NCBI GenBank assembly: GCA_030426385.1
Contig: JAUHYI010000004.1
Coordinates: 53,667-117,666 of the forward strand
Source: Phycisphaerae bacterium
GTDB taxonomy: Bacteria > Planctomycetota > Phycisphaerae > Phycisphaerales > Phycisphaeraceae
Reading direction: 5' to 3'
Length of the DNA stretch: 64,000 nucleotides
Shown here: piece by piece, positions 52,048 to 60,595 of the stretch
Numbering within the stretch: the first letter of the stretch is position 1
Layout: each line of letters begins with the position of its first letter
The notes under the pieces: model-generated
Databases searched by the model: none
Seen by the model: only the letters and a program-made list of their open reading frames with translations
What the model was told of the DNA's origin: nothing
Program-made: the position numbers and the translations under genes

Positions 52048-52241
52048 GGCGCGTGAGTTAAAAGTCAAAAGTTAAAAGTGGGGAGGGATGTTAGCCGCCG
52101 CCTTCAGGCGGCGCGATGGCGTGTGTTTTCACCAACGTTCGCGCGCCATAAAGGCGGCGACTAACGGGAAATCACGCCTGAGAATTTAATGAAATGCCCG
52201 CAACGCCCAATCGCCCAAGGGAAAGTGGGTGGGGGGGGGGG
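52048..52241. repeat. Heptamer array, G tracts and REP-like element after dnaA
   Basis: 52056-52080 has three GTTAAAA/GTCAAAA heptamers leading into GTGGGG. 52091-52164 is the second full TTAGCCGCCGCC ... GGCGGCGACTAA element. 52225-52241 is a G tract that abuts the stop codon of the next, opposite gene. Confidence 0.8.
52091..52164. repeat. REP-like element with TTAGCCGCC ends, copy 2
   Basis: The outer ends TTAGCCGCCGCC and GGCGGCGACTAA are inverted; each end folds (GCCGCCTTCAGGCGGC). Closely similar to the copies at 2821 and 56929. Confidence 0.8.
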
Positions 52242-53186
52242 TTAGAGGAATTGCCAGTCGTTGGTGGTGACGGTGTAAACCCAGAGGAGGGCATTGGTGA
52301 GTCCGTGTGCCCAGATGACCGGTCCAAGTCCGAGGGGTTTTTTGTTTTTGGTGTTGTCGGGATGGACGATGCGTTTTTGGTTGGTCCACCAGAGCAATGC
52401 GCAATAGGCCGCGGCGCAGGCGATGCATGCGGGCCAATCGCGGGGGATGTGACTGAACATGAAGACGAGGGTGGAGACTGCCAAGCCGCACATGGATAGC
52501 GCGCCGAGCGGAGTGGTGTTGAATTGTTTGGTGAAGACCGCGCCCTGTGCGTCAGCGCGTTCGGACATTTTTGTTTTGGTGATGTAGTCGCCGGTGACGG
52601 GGAAGTCGGAGGCCATCTGAATAAGACCCGCCATGGTTAAGCGAACATTGTGAAAGCTGCGAAGCAACAGCGAGCGGATGAACAGTTCCTCAAACATGGG
52701 CACGACCAGCGACATGCCGACGAGTCGAAGGATAAGCGCGGTCCAGCCGACGGAATAGCCCATGCCATAGGTATCGTCTGCCGGTGGGTTACGGAAGTCG
52801 AGCTTGGCCTGTTCGGGATCGATGGCCGCGATCGGTTGTCCCGCGAGCAGTGCGTCGAAGCGCTGGGTGAATTCGCCAGCCATGGCCCAGCCGAGTCCGA
52901 TCCATGCGATGGTGACAAAGATGGCCACGGGGATAGCGCCCCAATGAAAGCGCCAGTTGAGTTCGGGCAGGTGTTTGCGATAGCGATAGAGAAGCCAGAC
53001 CGTGAACCCGCACATGAGCGTGTAGGCCGAGGGATAAAGTCGGGCATCGATGTCGCGGGCAAAACCGACGATCATGAGCAGGACGAGATAGCAAGCCCAG
53101 GGCATGACACGCGCGGGCCAGGGGCCGGATGCCATGATGTTATCCAGTCCGGTCAGAGGCGTTTTTTTTGTTGGCTGTTGAGACAT
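52242..53186 (-). CDS. CPBP-family intramembrane metalloprotease-like protein
   Basis: A protein of 314 residues with about eight hydrophobic segments. The three CPBP/CAAX-protease motifs are visible: PMFEELFIRS (EExxxR, near residue 162), FMFSHIPRDW (FxxxH) and VIWAHGLTNALLWVY (HxxxN). Family members cleave within the membrane or act in prenyl-protein or bacteriocin handling; some planctomycete relatives sit in exosortase systems, but no exosortase is in this window. Its TAA stop is followed directly by eleven C residues on the sense strand. It converges with dnaA. Confidence 0.8.
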   Translation of the reverse strand: MSQQPTKKTPLTGLDNIMASGPWPARVMPWACYLVLLMIVGFARDIDARLYPSAYTLMCGFTVWLLYRYRKHLPELNWRFHWGAIPVAIFVTIAWIGLGWAMAGEFTQRFDALLAGQPIAAIDPEQAKLDFRNPPADDTYGMGYSVGWTALILRLVGMSLVVPMFEELFIRSLLLRSFHNVRLTMAGLIQMASDFPVTGDYITKTKMSERADAQGAVFTKQFNTTPLGALSMCGLAVSTLVFMFSHIPRDWPACIACAAAYCALLWWTNQKRIVHPDNTKNKKPLGLGPVIWAHGLTNALLWVYTVTTNDWQFL

Positions 53187-53410
53187 AAGGCAATTTCAAA
53201 ACGTTGCGATCATGAAATCAGGCACACAAAATCAAGCACACAATAAGGATCGGCAGACAATGGTAAGCGATGCGGAGGCCCAATAGGCAAAGTCCGAATA
53301 ATTAGCCCGGGCCGTTATGCTTGGTCATTTTTTGTTATTCCACGGTATTCCGCCGTTTTACTCGTCATGCCGCGTCATAAAGAAGCGCACTTCCGTTAGC
53401 ATGATCGGTC

Positions 53411-53911
53411 ATGCACCCTGCCGCGCTTGATCCCGAATTGTTGTTATCGCAATGCAAAGTTGTGCGCGGCCGAGCGTCCGGGCCCGGAGGTCAACATCGT
53501 AATAAAGTCGAGACAGCCGTGATTGTGCATCATGTGGCCACCGGCATCGAAGGCCAGGCAAGCGAACGTCGGCAACAATCAGCAAACCAACGCGTGGCGA
53601 TATTTCGATTGCGCGTGCAATTGGCATTAACGCAACGCGGATATTTTGCGCTATCGCAAGTGCCCAGTGCGTTGTGGCAATCGCGATGTCGAGGTGGGCG
53701 GTTAGGCATCAATCCAACGCACGAAGATTTTCCAGCGATATTGGCCGAGGCGCTGGATGTGATTGATGCGAAGCATGCGGATGTGAAAAAAGCCGCAACG
53801 TTGCTGGGATGTTCAGCCACGCAACTGGTGAAATTATTGCGGGTGGAACGCCAGGCGCTGGTATGGGTAAACGAGCAACGGGAAAAGCGCGGGCTCGGTG
53901 CATTGCGGTGA
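53411..53911 (+). CDS. RF-1-domain protein with GGQ motif (ArfB/PrfH-like)
   Basis: A protein of 166 residues. GPGGQHRNKVET (residues 24-35) is the peptidyl-tRNA hydrolysing GGQ loop of class I release factors. LGINPTHEDFPAILAEALDVI follows, then a helical C-terminus. It lacks the codon-recognition domain of RF1/RF2, so it belongs with stand-alone RF-1-domain proteins that release stalled ribosomes or perform related hydrolysis. A typical ArfB has a basic C-terminal tail binding the empty mRNA channel; only a short basic end (EKRGLGALR) is seen. Followed by a heptamer array and G-rich tract. Confidence 0.85.
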   Translation: MHPAALDPELLLSQCKVVRGRASGPGGQHRNKVETAVIVHHVATGIEGQASERRQQSANQRVAIFRLRVQLALTQRGYFALSQVPSALWQSRCRGGRLGINPTHEDFPAILAEALDVIDAKHADVKKAATLLGCSATQLVKLLRVERQALVWVNEQREKRGLGALR

Positions 53912-54430
53912 GGCAAGAATTAGAAAAAAGTTAAAAGTTAAAAGTTAAAAGTGGGGAGTGGGGGCAGCAAGGTAGGGTGGGTTAAGCGACCTTTGGGAGC
54001 GAACCCACCACGGTTGGCGTCGAGGGTAAAAATATTGTGGAGGTGAGGCTAAGCGCATGCGGCCGCCGGAAAATTGTTGTTGTTGTTGTTGTTGTTGGTG
54101 GTGGGATGGGGGGGTGGGGGGGGGGTGGTGGGTTCGCTGCGCTTAACCCACCCTACGTATTTTTTAAAACCATCGCGAAGGGTACAGAAGCGCAGGGGGT
54201 TCGCGGTCCGATTGTTTTTCTATCTGTGCCTCCGCGCCTCAGCGTGCTCTGCGATGAGTGCGCACCAATTGCAGGTTTGGCGTTAAGCAACCGTCCGTCG
54301 ATGCGTGTATCCAAAGCCACATGCGGGGTTGGGATGCGCGAGTTAAAAGTGGGGCGTGTGTGGCGTGTGGGGATTCTAAGATTTAAACAACCCGAAAAGC
54401 ATGATCGGGCGGGAGAAAGGTGAGGGGGGT
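53912..54430. repeat. 500-bp repeat-rich intergenic region
   Basis: 53926-53952 holds four heptamers running into GTGGGG. 53972-54015 and 54125-54156 are an inverted pair of a GTAGGGTGGGTTAAGCG ... GCGAACCCACCAC element, a type of repeat dispersed in many bacteria. 54070-54105 is a (GTT)n microsatellite, 54106-54135 a G tract, and 54215-54255 a TCTGTGCCTCCGCGCCTC string. No gene. Confidence 0.75.
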
Positions 54431-55372
54431 ATGATCTGTGGCGTGAAATACCATCTGATATTTATTTTGGTGACGAGCCTGTGGGGGAGCAATTTTATAT
54501 TGATGAAAAAGGCGACGCAGTCGTTTGGGCCGATGATGGTGGGCGCGGGTCGAATTGCCGGCGGCGTGTTGTTTTTATTAACGGTGGTTCTGTTGTTACG
54601 CCAGCAGGCAGGGGGTTGGCGTTTGTTGGTTGAGCCTGCGCGTTTGTTGAAGCGTTGGCCGATGATGGTCGTGGTGTTTCTGGGATTTGTCTTTCCATTT
54701 TTGATTCAGCCGTACCTGATTCACAAGCATCAGGACAGCGCGTTTTTTGCGATGCCGATCGCGTTGGTGCCGTTGTTGACGGTGTTGGTGTCGATACCAA
54801 TGTTGCGGGTTTATCCGACGTGGCGGCAGTTGGCGGGTGTGTTGGGAGGGTTGGTGTGCATGGGTGTGTTGTTCGGCGTGGGCGTGGAACGCGGGGTGGG
54901 GTGGGAAGATTTGCTGTTGGTGATGAGTGTGCCGTTGGGTTACGCGATTACGAACACGACGGTGAAGATGAAGCTGTCGCAGGTGGGCGCGATGCCGATG
55001 GGCGTGGTGTCGATGTCGGTGGCGTTGATGATTGTGTTCCCGGTGAGTTTAGCGGTGGATACGGCGCCGACGGGTCCTGCGGCTGATGCGGCGTATAGTA
55101 GTTCGTTGTTAGCGCTGGCATGGCTGGGTTTGTTGGGGACGGGTTTGTCGACGTGGCTTTTCTGGAAATTGATTCAAGTCCATGGGCCGTTGTATGCGAG
55201 TATGGTGAGCTATCTGGTGCCAGTGGGCGCGTTGATGTGGGGCTGGGTGGATGGTGAGCCGATGTCGCTGCAACAGGTGGGCGCGTTCGCGGGGATCATT
55301 GCGATGGTGGTGCTGGTGCAATGGCAACCGCGCGGGCGAAGCCGGGTGATGCCGGTGGTGGGTGTCGATTAG
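54431..55372 (+). CDS. EamA/DMT-family transporter
   Basis: A protein of 313 residues with ten hydrophobic segments. The start at ATG 54431 follows GGTGAGGGGGG; the frame continues 30 nt upstream. FILVTSLWGSNFILMKKATQSFGP is the typical first EamA repeat, and the second repeat begins near LSQVGAMPMGVVSMSVALM. GALMWGWVDGEPMSLQQVGAFAGIIAMVVLV is the usual ending. It is an inner-membrane drug/metabolite exporter or permease; the substrate cannot be inferred. It precedes the GAF-SpoIIE phosphatase, but no functional link is evident. Confidence 0.88.
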   Translation: MICGVKYHLIFILVTSLWGSNFILMKKATQSFGPMMVGAGRIAGGVLFLLTVVLLLRQQAGGWRLLVEPARLLKRWPMMVVVFLGFVFPFLIQPYLIHKHQDSAFFAMPIALVPLLTVLVSIPMLRVYPTWRQLAGVLGGLVCMGVLFGVGVERGVGWEDLLLVMSVPLGYAITNTTVKMKLSQVGAMPMGVVSMSVALMIVFPVSLAVDTAPTGPAADAAYSSSLLALAWLGLLGTGLSTWLFWKLIQVHGPLYASMVSYLVPVGALMWGWVDGEPMSLQQVGAFAGIIAMVVLVQWQPRGRSRVMPVVGVD

Positions 55373-55481
55373 GATTGACGGGTGGTTGAGGATGGGGATA
55401 CTGGGTAGGTCTGAGTGCGGGCGGGTTGGATATGGGTATGAGGATGAAGGGGAAATGTGGGGGAGGGGGATTGGACACGTC

Positions 55482-56858
55482 ATGGGAAACACGGACAAAT
55501 CAGAACCAGCATCGTCTGGTGCGGCAGGCGAGTTTGATTCCGCGGCGCTGATGCGGGTGTTGGATGTCGCCCGCGAATTGGCAAGGCCGATGGAATTGCC
55601 GCAGTTGTTGCATCGTGTGATTGAGGCGGGTTGCGATGTGATCGGCGCGGATCGCGGTGCGGTATTTTTATATGACGAGACAACACGTGAGTTGTACACG
55701 GAGGTGGCGCTGGGCGAGGGCGAGATTCGGATCAGTATTGATACGGGGATTGCTGGCGCGTGTGCGCGCGAGCGGGCAGTGGTGAATGTGCAGGATTGTT
55801 ATGCGGATGAACGATTCAATCAGGCGATCGATAAAAAGACGGGATACCGAACGCGATGCATTTTGGCGTTGCCCTTGATTGGGTTGGACGATCAGTTGGT
55901 GGGTGTGGTGCAGTTGTTGAATTCGCGCAAGCCATGTTTCGATGCGTCGGACGAACGGCTGGGCGAGATCGTGTCCGCGCAAGCGGCGACAGCGATTCAA
56001 CGTGCGGTGCTGTTGGAAGAGCGCGAGGTGCGTATCAAAATGGAGCGCGATCTGGATTTGGCCCGGGAGATTCAATCGAACGTGTTGCCCAAATCGATGC
56101 CGGTGGTGCCGGGCTATGATTTTGCAGGATTCAATCGGCCTGCGGATCAGACGGGTGGTGATATTTATGATGTGCGTCGCGGGCATCCAGCACGTCGGCG
56201 GTTTGGTGATGCTGCTGCGAATCAAAGTGAAGGCGAGATTGTGGGGGCCGGTGATCAAAGCGAGGGACCTCCGGATGACACGGTATTTTTATTGTTGGCC
56301 GATGCGACGGGTCATGGGATCGGGCCGGCGTTATCGGTGACGCAGTTTCTGGCCATGATGCGCGTGGGGACCACGGTGGCGTCGGCGTCGGAACGGTTGT
56401 TGGTGGAAGCGAACAACCAACTGTGCGAAGACCTACCCGACAATCGATTCATCACCGCGTTTTTGGGAATCCTACGGCCGGACCTGCACGTGATTGATTA
56501 TCAGTCCGCCGGGCAGGGGCCGTTGTTGCATTTTCATGCGGCGGAAAAACGGTTTGAATGGTTGAACGCGACGACATTGCCGTTGGGCATCATGCCGGAC
56601 CCGGAGATGGATGACGTGGATCCGATGCGCATGGCACCGGGGGATCTGGTGGTTTTGCTGACGGATGGATTTTACGAATATGCCAATCACAGCGGAACGA
56701 TGTTTGAAACCGCAGGCGTGGAAAAATCACTGTTGCGCACGCAGGGCCAATCCGCGGTGGCGATCCTGGATGGACTGTTGGCCGATTTGCAGGTGTTTGC
56801 AGGCGGGGCGCCCCAGAACGATGACCTGACGGCAATCATCGTGAAGCGGGACGATTAG
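55482..56858 (+). CDS. GAF-domain SpoIIE/PP2C serine phosphatase
   Basis: A protein of 458 residues from ATG 55482; the frame upstream is G-rich repeat and is left out. A GAF domain occupies about residues 25-180 (LLHRVIEAGCDVIGADRGAVFLYDE, ILALPLIGLDDQLVGVVQLLN). A coiled linker (ERDLDLAREIQSNVLPKS) joins it to the SpoIIE phosphatase with GFNRPADQTGGDIYDV, LADATGHGIGPALS, DYQSAGQGPLLHFH, LVVLLTDGFYEY and NDDLTAIIV. The catalytic part resembles RsbU/RsbP-type enzymes acting in partner-switching control of sigma factors. The GAF domain probably senses a small ligand. It is the second phosphatase of this class here. Confidence 0.92.
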   Translation: MGNTDKSEPASSGAAGEFDSAALMRVLDVARELARPMELPQLLHRVIEAGCDVIGADRGAVFLYDETTRELYTEVALGEGEIRISIDTGIAGACARERAVVNVQDCYADERFNQAIDKKTGYRTRCILALPLIGLDDQLVGVVQLLNSRKPCFDASDERLGEIVSAQAATAIQRAVLLEEREVRIKMERDLDLAREIQSNVLPKSMPVVPGYDFAGFNRPADQTGGDIYDVRRGHPARRRFGDAAANQSEGEIVGAGDQSEGPPDDTVFLLLADATGHGIGPALSVTQFLAMMRVGTTVASASERLLVEANNQLCEDLPDNRFITAFLGILRPDLHVIDYQSAGQGPLLHFHAAEKRFEWLNATTLPLGIMPDPEMDDVDPMRMAPGDLVVLLTDGFYEYANHSGTMFETAGVEKSLLRTQGQSAVAILDGLLADLQVFAGGAPQNDDLTAIIVKRDD

Positions 56859-56928
56859 GTCGATTTTTGTGCGATTAAAAAACAGGCGATACCAATTCTA
56901 TAAACAAAGATATGCGCGTGAATCATCG

Positions 56929-57003
56929 TTAGCCGCCGCCCTTGGGCGGCGCGAAACGTGCGCTACACATACGCCGCCGCGCCGCCATAAAGGCGGCGGC
57001 TAG
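56929..57003. repeat. REP-like element with TTAGCCGCC ends, copy 3
   Basis: TTAGCCGCCGCCCTTGGGCGG opens and GCCATAAAGGCGGCGGCTAG closes the element. It lies 113 nt before the lipoprotein start. Confidence 0.8.
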
Positions 57004-57115
57004 CGCGCGAATTTTTCTCGGGATTGGTATGAATGGGGCCTGCCGTTGGGATGGGACAAAAGAAAGCGGGGCAATTATTGGAGTTGGATATGGTGACGAT
57101 GCCGATGAAGCGTGC

Positions 57116-57808
57116 ATGTGGACTATCAAATGCAAAACATCTGAGAAGCGTGATGCGATCAGCAGGATGCTGATTGTGGCTGTGGGTTCGGCAGCGATGC
57201 TGTTGGCCGGCGGCTGTTCCTGGCAGGATGCCGATTCGCAGGTGAATGGCGATCATCTCGAGGGGCCTGCCCCGCGTGTGTTTGCCTCGACAGGTCAGGG
57301 GATCGAACCGCAGCGGCAGTTTGATCTGGATGATCAGCCTGTGGTGTTGCAGGTGGTGGATCGCGAAGCCATTCCAACCGGCGCGCTGTGCCAGTTGCGC
57401 GTGGTCAAACGCGGCAGCCATGAACAGGCCTACCTGGCGACGTGGGAACATGATCGCAGCATGGATCAGACCAGCATCGTATGTCGGGCCAAACGATTTA
57501 TTGATTGGCGTAACACCGAAGGCGAGTACGCCGTCGAACTGATCGTCAACAACCGCGCCGCATCGAGCTATGAATTTACCATCGGCTCGACCAACACGAT
57601 TTCGGATCAGGCAATAGCCAGCCGTGGGTCGTCGGTGTTTGGTGCTGAGCGAGTAGGAGCGGTGGCTTCGGGATCGAGCCGTGCGGTGGCAACGACACCC
57701 GCACGTATGCGACCGGTGGCAAACAACAGACGAGCACCACGCGTGTATGACAATCGTCGACGCTTTCTATCATTCCGTCGCATGGCCGGACGATTGCTCG
57801 GTCGTTAA
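57116..57808 (+). CDS. Lipoprotein of unknown function
   Basis: A protein of 230 residues from ATG 57116; the frame is open upstream but passes through the REP-like element. After a basic start, a hydrophobic stretch (MLIVAVGSAAMLLAGG) leads to Cys34 in AGGC, a lipobox with Ala at -3. The mature protein has a beta-rich part (PVVLQVVDREAIPTGALCQLRVV, YLATWEHDRSMDQTSIVC) and a basic C-terminal tail with Arg repeats (ARMRPVANNRRAPRVYDNRRR). No family was recognised. Likely anchored in the inner or outer membrane. Confidence 0.6.
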   Translation: MWTIKCKTSEKRDAISRMLIVAVGSAAMLLAGGCSWQDADSQVNGDHLEGPAPRVFASTGQGIEPQRQFDLDDQPVVLQVVDREAIPTGALCQLRVVKRGSHEQAYLATWEHDRSMDQTSIVCRAKRFIDWRNTEGEYAVELIVNNRAASSYEFTIGSTNTISDQAIASRGSSVFGAERVGAVASGSSRAVATTPARMRPVANNRRAPRVYDNRRRFLSFRRMAGRLLGR

Positions 57809-57879
57809 TCTAATATTGAATTGCGGCGCACAGTCACCAATTAATACAAAGCGCGCAGGGGAAACGTGGGGGTGGGGGG

Positions 57880-59979
57880 TTATGGTTGTTCGACAGCGGC
57901 GAGGAGGTCTTGACTCATTTCGGTCATGACCATGGGCGGGGCATTGATTGAGCTGATCCATTGGTATTCACCACGATGTGCGCGGGCGATGGCTTGCAGC
58001 GCTGCGGCATCGCTATTGGCGAAAAACTGCACGATATGCACGCGGGTTTGGCGATCAGCGTTGAGCTGTTCCAATTGCGCGGACAAGCGGTCGGCATATT
58101 GTTCATCGCGATGATCAGAGATGAGATAGATTTCGTTCGGGGCGTATTTAAAGGCGCGCGTTAAGGCATCGCCCATATCGGATCGACCGCGGGGATAAAT
58201 TTTGCCAGCCATTGGATCAAGGTGTCTGCGTAATTGCATCAAGCGATCAGCTGTGTTGGTGGATAAGCCGATCGGATCCATTTCAAAACTGTTGCCATCC
58301 TGATACATCACGACGGCAAACTGGGTTTTCGCGTTGAGCGCCGCGACGTTGTCGATGACAAAATCGGTGGCCATGGGAAGCGTGTCGATCATCGAGCCGG
58401 AGGTGTCAAGAACGTAGACGCGATGCTGGGTGCTGGTCGTGTTGGTCGGCGCATGGGATGGGGCTGGCACCTGAGCGGGTGTCGGTTTTGCGGTGACTTG
58501 TGGTGTGGGGTGAGGGGGTTGGGTGGAGACAGAGACAGACGCAGGAACAGGTGCAGTCGCAGATGTGGTCGCCGACGTGGTCGTGGCTGGGGAACTGGGT
58601 GTTCGTGCTGGTACTGGTTTGGTTTTTAAGGCGGTGGCGAATGCCGGAGTGCTGGGAGTTGTGGGAGTTGTGGCGGTGTGTGTGTGTGAGGCGGGGGATG
58701 ATGTGGAGGTTGATGTGTGTGGGGATAATGTGGGGGGGTTGATGTCGTTGCGAATTTGGACCATGAGGTTGCGCCACTGTTGGTCGCGTGATTCGAGGGT
58801 GGCCAGGGTTTCGAGCGTGCGTTGAGCCGCTTCGATTTGTTGAGGAGTTTGTTGGCGGATGACATGCGTATCTCGGCGGACCAGGTCCATGTCGTTTTGG
58901 ATTTGGCGAATTTCGTGCAACATGCGATCGAGCTGTTCGAGCGCATGCAATTCGACGGTGGCCTGGGCATCGGTCACGCGTGCCACATGAGCGAGCCGAG
59001 CGGCAGAATCAGGATCGGCCGCGACGCGCTGGGTGGTTTTAATTTCATCGATGAGTGTGGCCATCATTTGTTCAGTGGGTGCGTTGGATTGATGGCCATT
59101 GCCACGGGTGAACACAATGAGCAACAACACACAGATGACGATGATCAGCGTGGCCCAATGAGGCGCGTCGGGTTTGTGGCGTTGCCACCATGCGACAACG
59201 GAAGAGACGGCGGTGGAATTTCGCAATGCTGCCAGATGTTGCGAGGTGCTCAGTGGGGCCCGGCGAGAGGCGGTCGATCGCGGAGGAACACGCCATGTGG
59301 ATGTAGAAGCAGAAGCGGCAGCGGTCGTAGTATTTGTGGCCGACGCGGCAGCGCCCAGATCGCCCGTGAGCTGATCATCCACAGGGCCTGATGGTTTGCG
59401 TGGGTGTGGGTGTGGGTGTGGGGGGGAGGGGTTGGTGGCCTCGCTTAAAACGTGGTCGTCGTTGTCGTAAGAAAATTGTGTGACAGGGGGCATATCAAAA
59501 TCCAATACAGAATCAGGGGCACAGGTGAGGTCAGCGGTTTCAATGTCAGCCGCAAGCGTGCGCGTGGCACGGGCTTGGGTGGCTGCGACGATCTGGTGAT
59601 CGATGACACGTAGAAGGGTGCCCGCGATCATCAACTCGTCGCCATGATGGACGGAGCTGGGTTCAAAAATGCGTTGGCCGTTGACATAGACACCGCCCGG
59701 GCAGGCCATGTCGGAGAGGAACCAATGCCCTTCGCCGGTTTTGTCGTTAACGATCCAATGATCGAGCCGAGCGTGCGGGCGAATTTTTTTATGACGCTTG
59801 TTGTCGTGATAGATTTCCAACTGTTCGCCAACCTGGGCAATGTACGTCGGCCCAGCGCGGTGCAAGGGGATGTCGTGGCTATGGTTGGTTTGGAACGGCG
59901 ATTGCGAATTAAGATCAGACGTTGGCGTGGAAGGACAATGGAGTGCGAGTGCTTGTCGAGAATCGTGGGACGTTGACAT
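57880..59979 (-). CDS. FHA and von Willebrand A domain membrane protein
   Basis: A protein of 699 residues. The ATG at 59979 follows CAGGAG and is used; the longer frame starts in non-coding sequence. Residues about 45-125 resemble an FHA domain (RPHARLDHWIVND, WFLSDMACPGGVYVNGQRI), a phosphothreonine-binding module. A membrane segment (TLIIVICVLLLIVF) lies near residue 280, then a helical region, a Pro/Thr/Ala-rich tract, and a C-terminal vWA domain with MIDAS VYVLDTSGSM. The vWA part would be outside the cell membrane if the FHA part is inside. Repeat-derived SPPHPHPHPRKPSG occurs near residue 190. The TAA stop is followed at once by a C-run. A signal-linked adhesion or assembly role is guessed. 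Confidence 0.75.
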   Translation of the reverse strand: MSTSHDSRQALALHCPSTPTSDLNSQSPFQTNHSHDIPLHRAGPTYIAQVGEQLEIYHDNKRHKKIRPHARLDHWIVNDKTGEGHWFLSDMACPGGVYVNGQRIFEPSSVHHGDELMIAGTLLRVIDHQIVAATQARATRTLAADIETADLTCAPDSVLDFDMPPVTQFSYDNDDHVLSEATNPSPPHPHPHPRKPSGPVDDQLTGDLGAAASATNTTTAAASASTSTWRVPPRSTASRRAPLSTSQHLAALRNSTAVSSVVAWWQRHKPDAPHWATLIIVICVLLLIVFTRGNGHQSNAPTEQMMATLIDEIKTTQRVAADPDSAARLAHVARVTDAQATVELHALEQLDRMLHEIRQIQNDMDLVRRDTHVIRQQTPQQIEAAQRTLETLATLESRDQQWRNLMVQIRNDINPPTLSPHTSTSTSSPASHTHTATTPTTPSTPAFATALKTKPVPARTPSSPATTTSATTSATAPVPASVSVSTQPPHPTPQVTAKPTPAQVPAPSHAPTNTTSTQHRVYVLDTSGSMIDTLPMATDFVIDNVAALNAKTQFAVVMYQDGNSFEMDPIGLSTNTADRLMQLRRHLDPMAGKIYPRGRSDMGDALTRAFKYAPNEIYLISDHRDEQYADRLSAQLEQLNADRQTRVHIVQFFANSDAAALQAIARAHRGEYQWISSINAPPMVMTEMSQDLLAAVEQP

Positions 59980-60595
59980 GGCGTACTCCTGTAAACAGTG
60001 GGCGAGAACAGATCGGACGAAACAAGGCGGTCGAAGCGAAGCCGTTAATACAAGGCAGGCGAGTGGTGCGAACGATGGGAACCTTGGGAACGATGGGAAC
60101 GAGGTGATCAAAAAGTGATGGGAGAAAAAGCAATCGTGAAGAGGCTTGTGGTTAGATACAAAAGGTCGCGCTTGGTATTCGTGAGATCACGTCGTAATTT
60201 TTCGTGGTCGGGCGTGATCGGACATCATCTTGCATGGTCATGTGAATGATCATTGTTCTGTGATCGATGATCGATTTTAGCCCGAGCGATGGTTGTGGGC
60301 AATACAAATTTAACTGTAAATCTTTATTGTCCGGTAACTTATGGTTCCGATAACCGATTAAGGCCGTTGGTGATACCGTGTTGAGGGGCCGACGTGGATT
60401 AGAAAAACGGAGGCTATTTTTGAGAAACAGGTACAGGCTGTGTTTATTTATTTATTATGACAGTGTCATTTCGATTTTTAGGGTCGTCAGTCAATGGTGA
60501 TGGATGGGTTTCATCCGACATGTGACAGGGTTTAACCTGTTGAACAAAACGTAAGATTTTCTGTCTGACGTTGGTCGGTTCTAAGGTGCTGATTA
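59980..60595. other. 616-bp divergent intergenic region
   Basis: Mostly free of the G/C repeat. It contains small palindromes (TGACAGTGTCA near 60459) and GATC-rich stretches (60180-60275). Promoters for the FHA gene and the kinase gene are expected here but could not be assigned. No gene seen. Confidence 0.5.

Noticed and set aside
60459..60470. TGACAGTGTCA palindrome as an operator
   Set aside because: One short palindrome in a 600-bp gap is not enough evidence; no repeat of it and no promoter could be placed.
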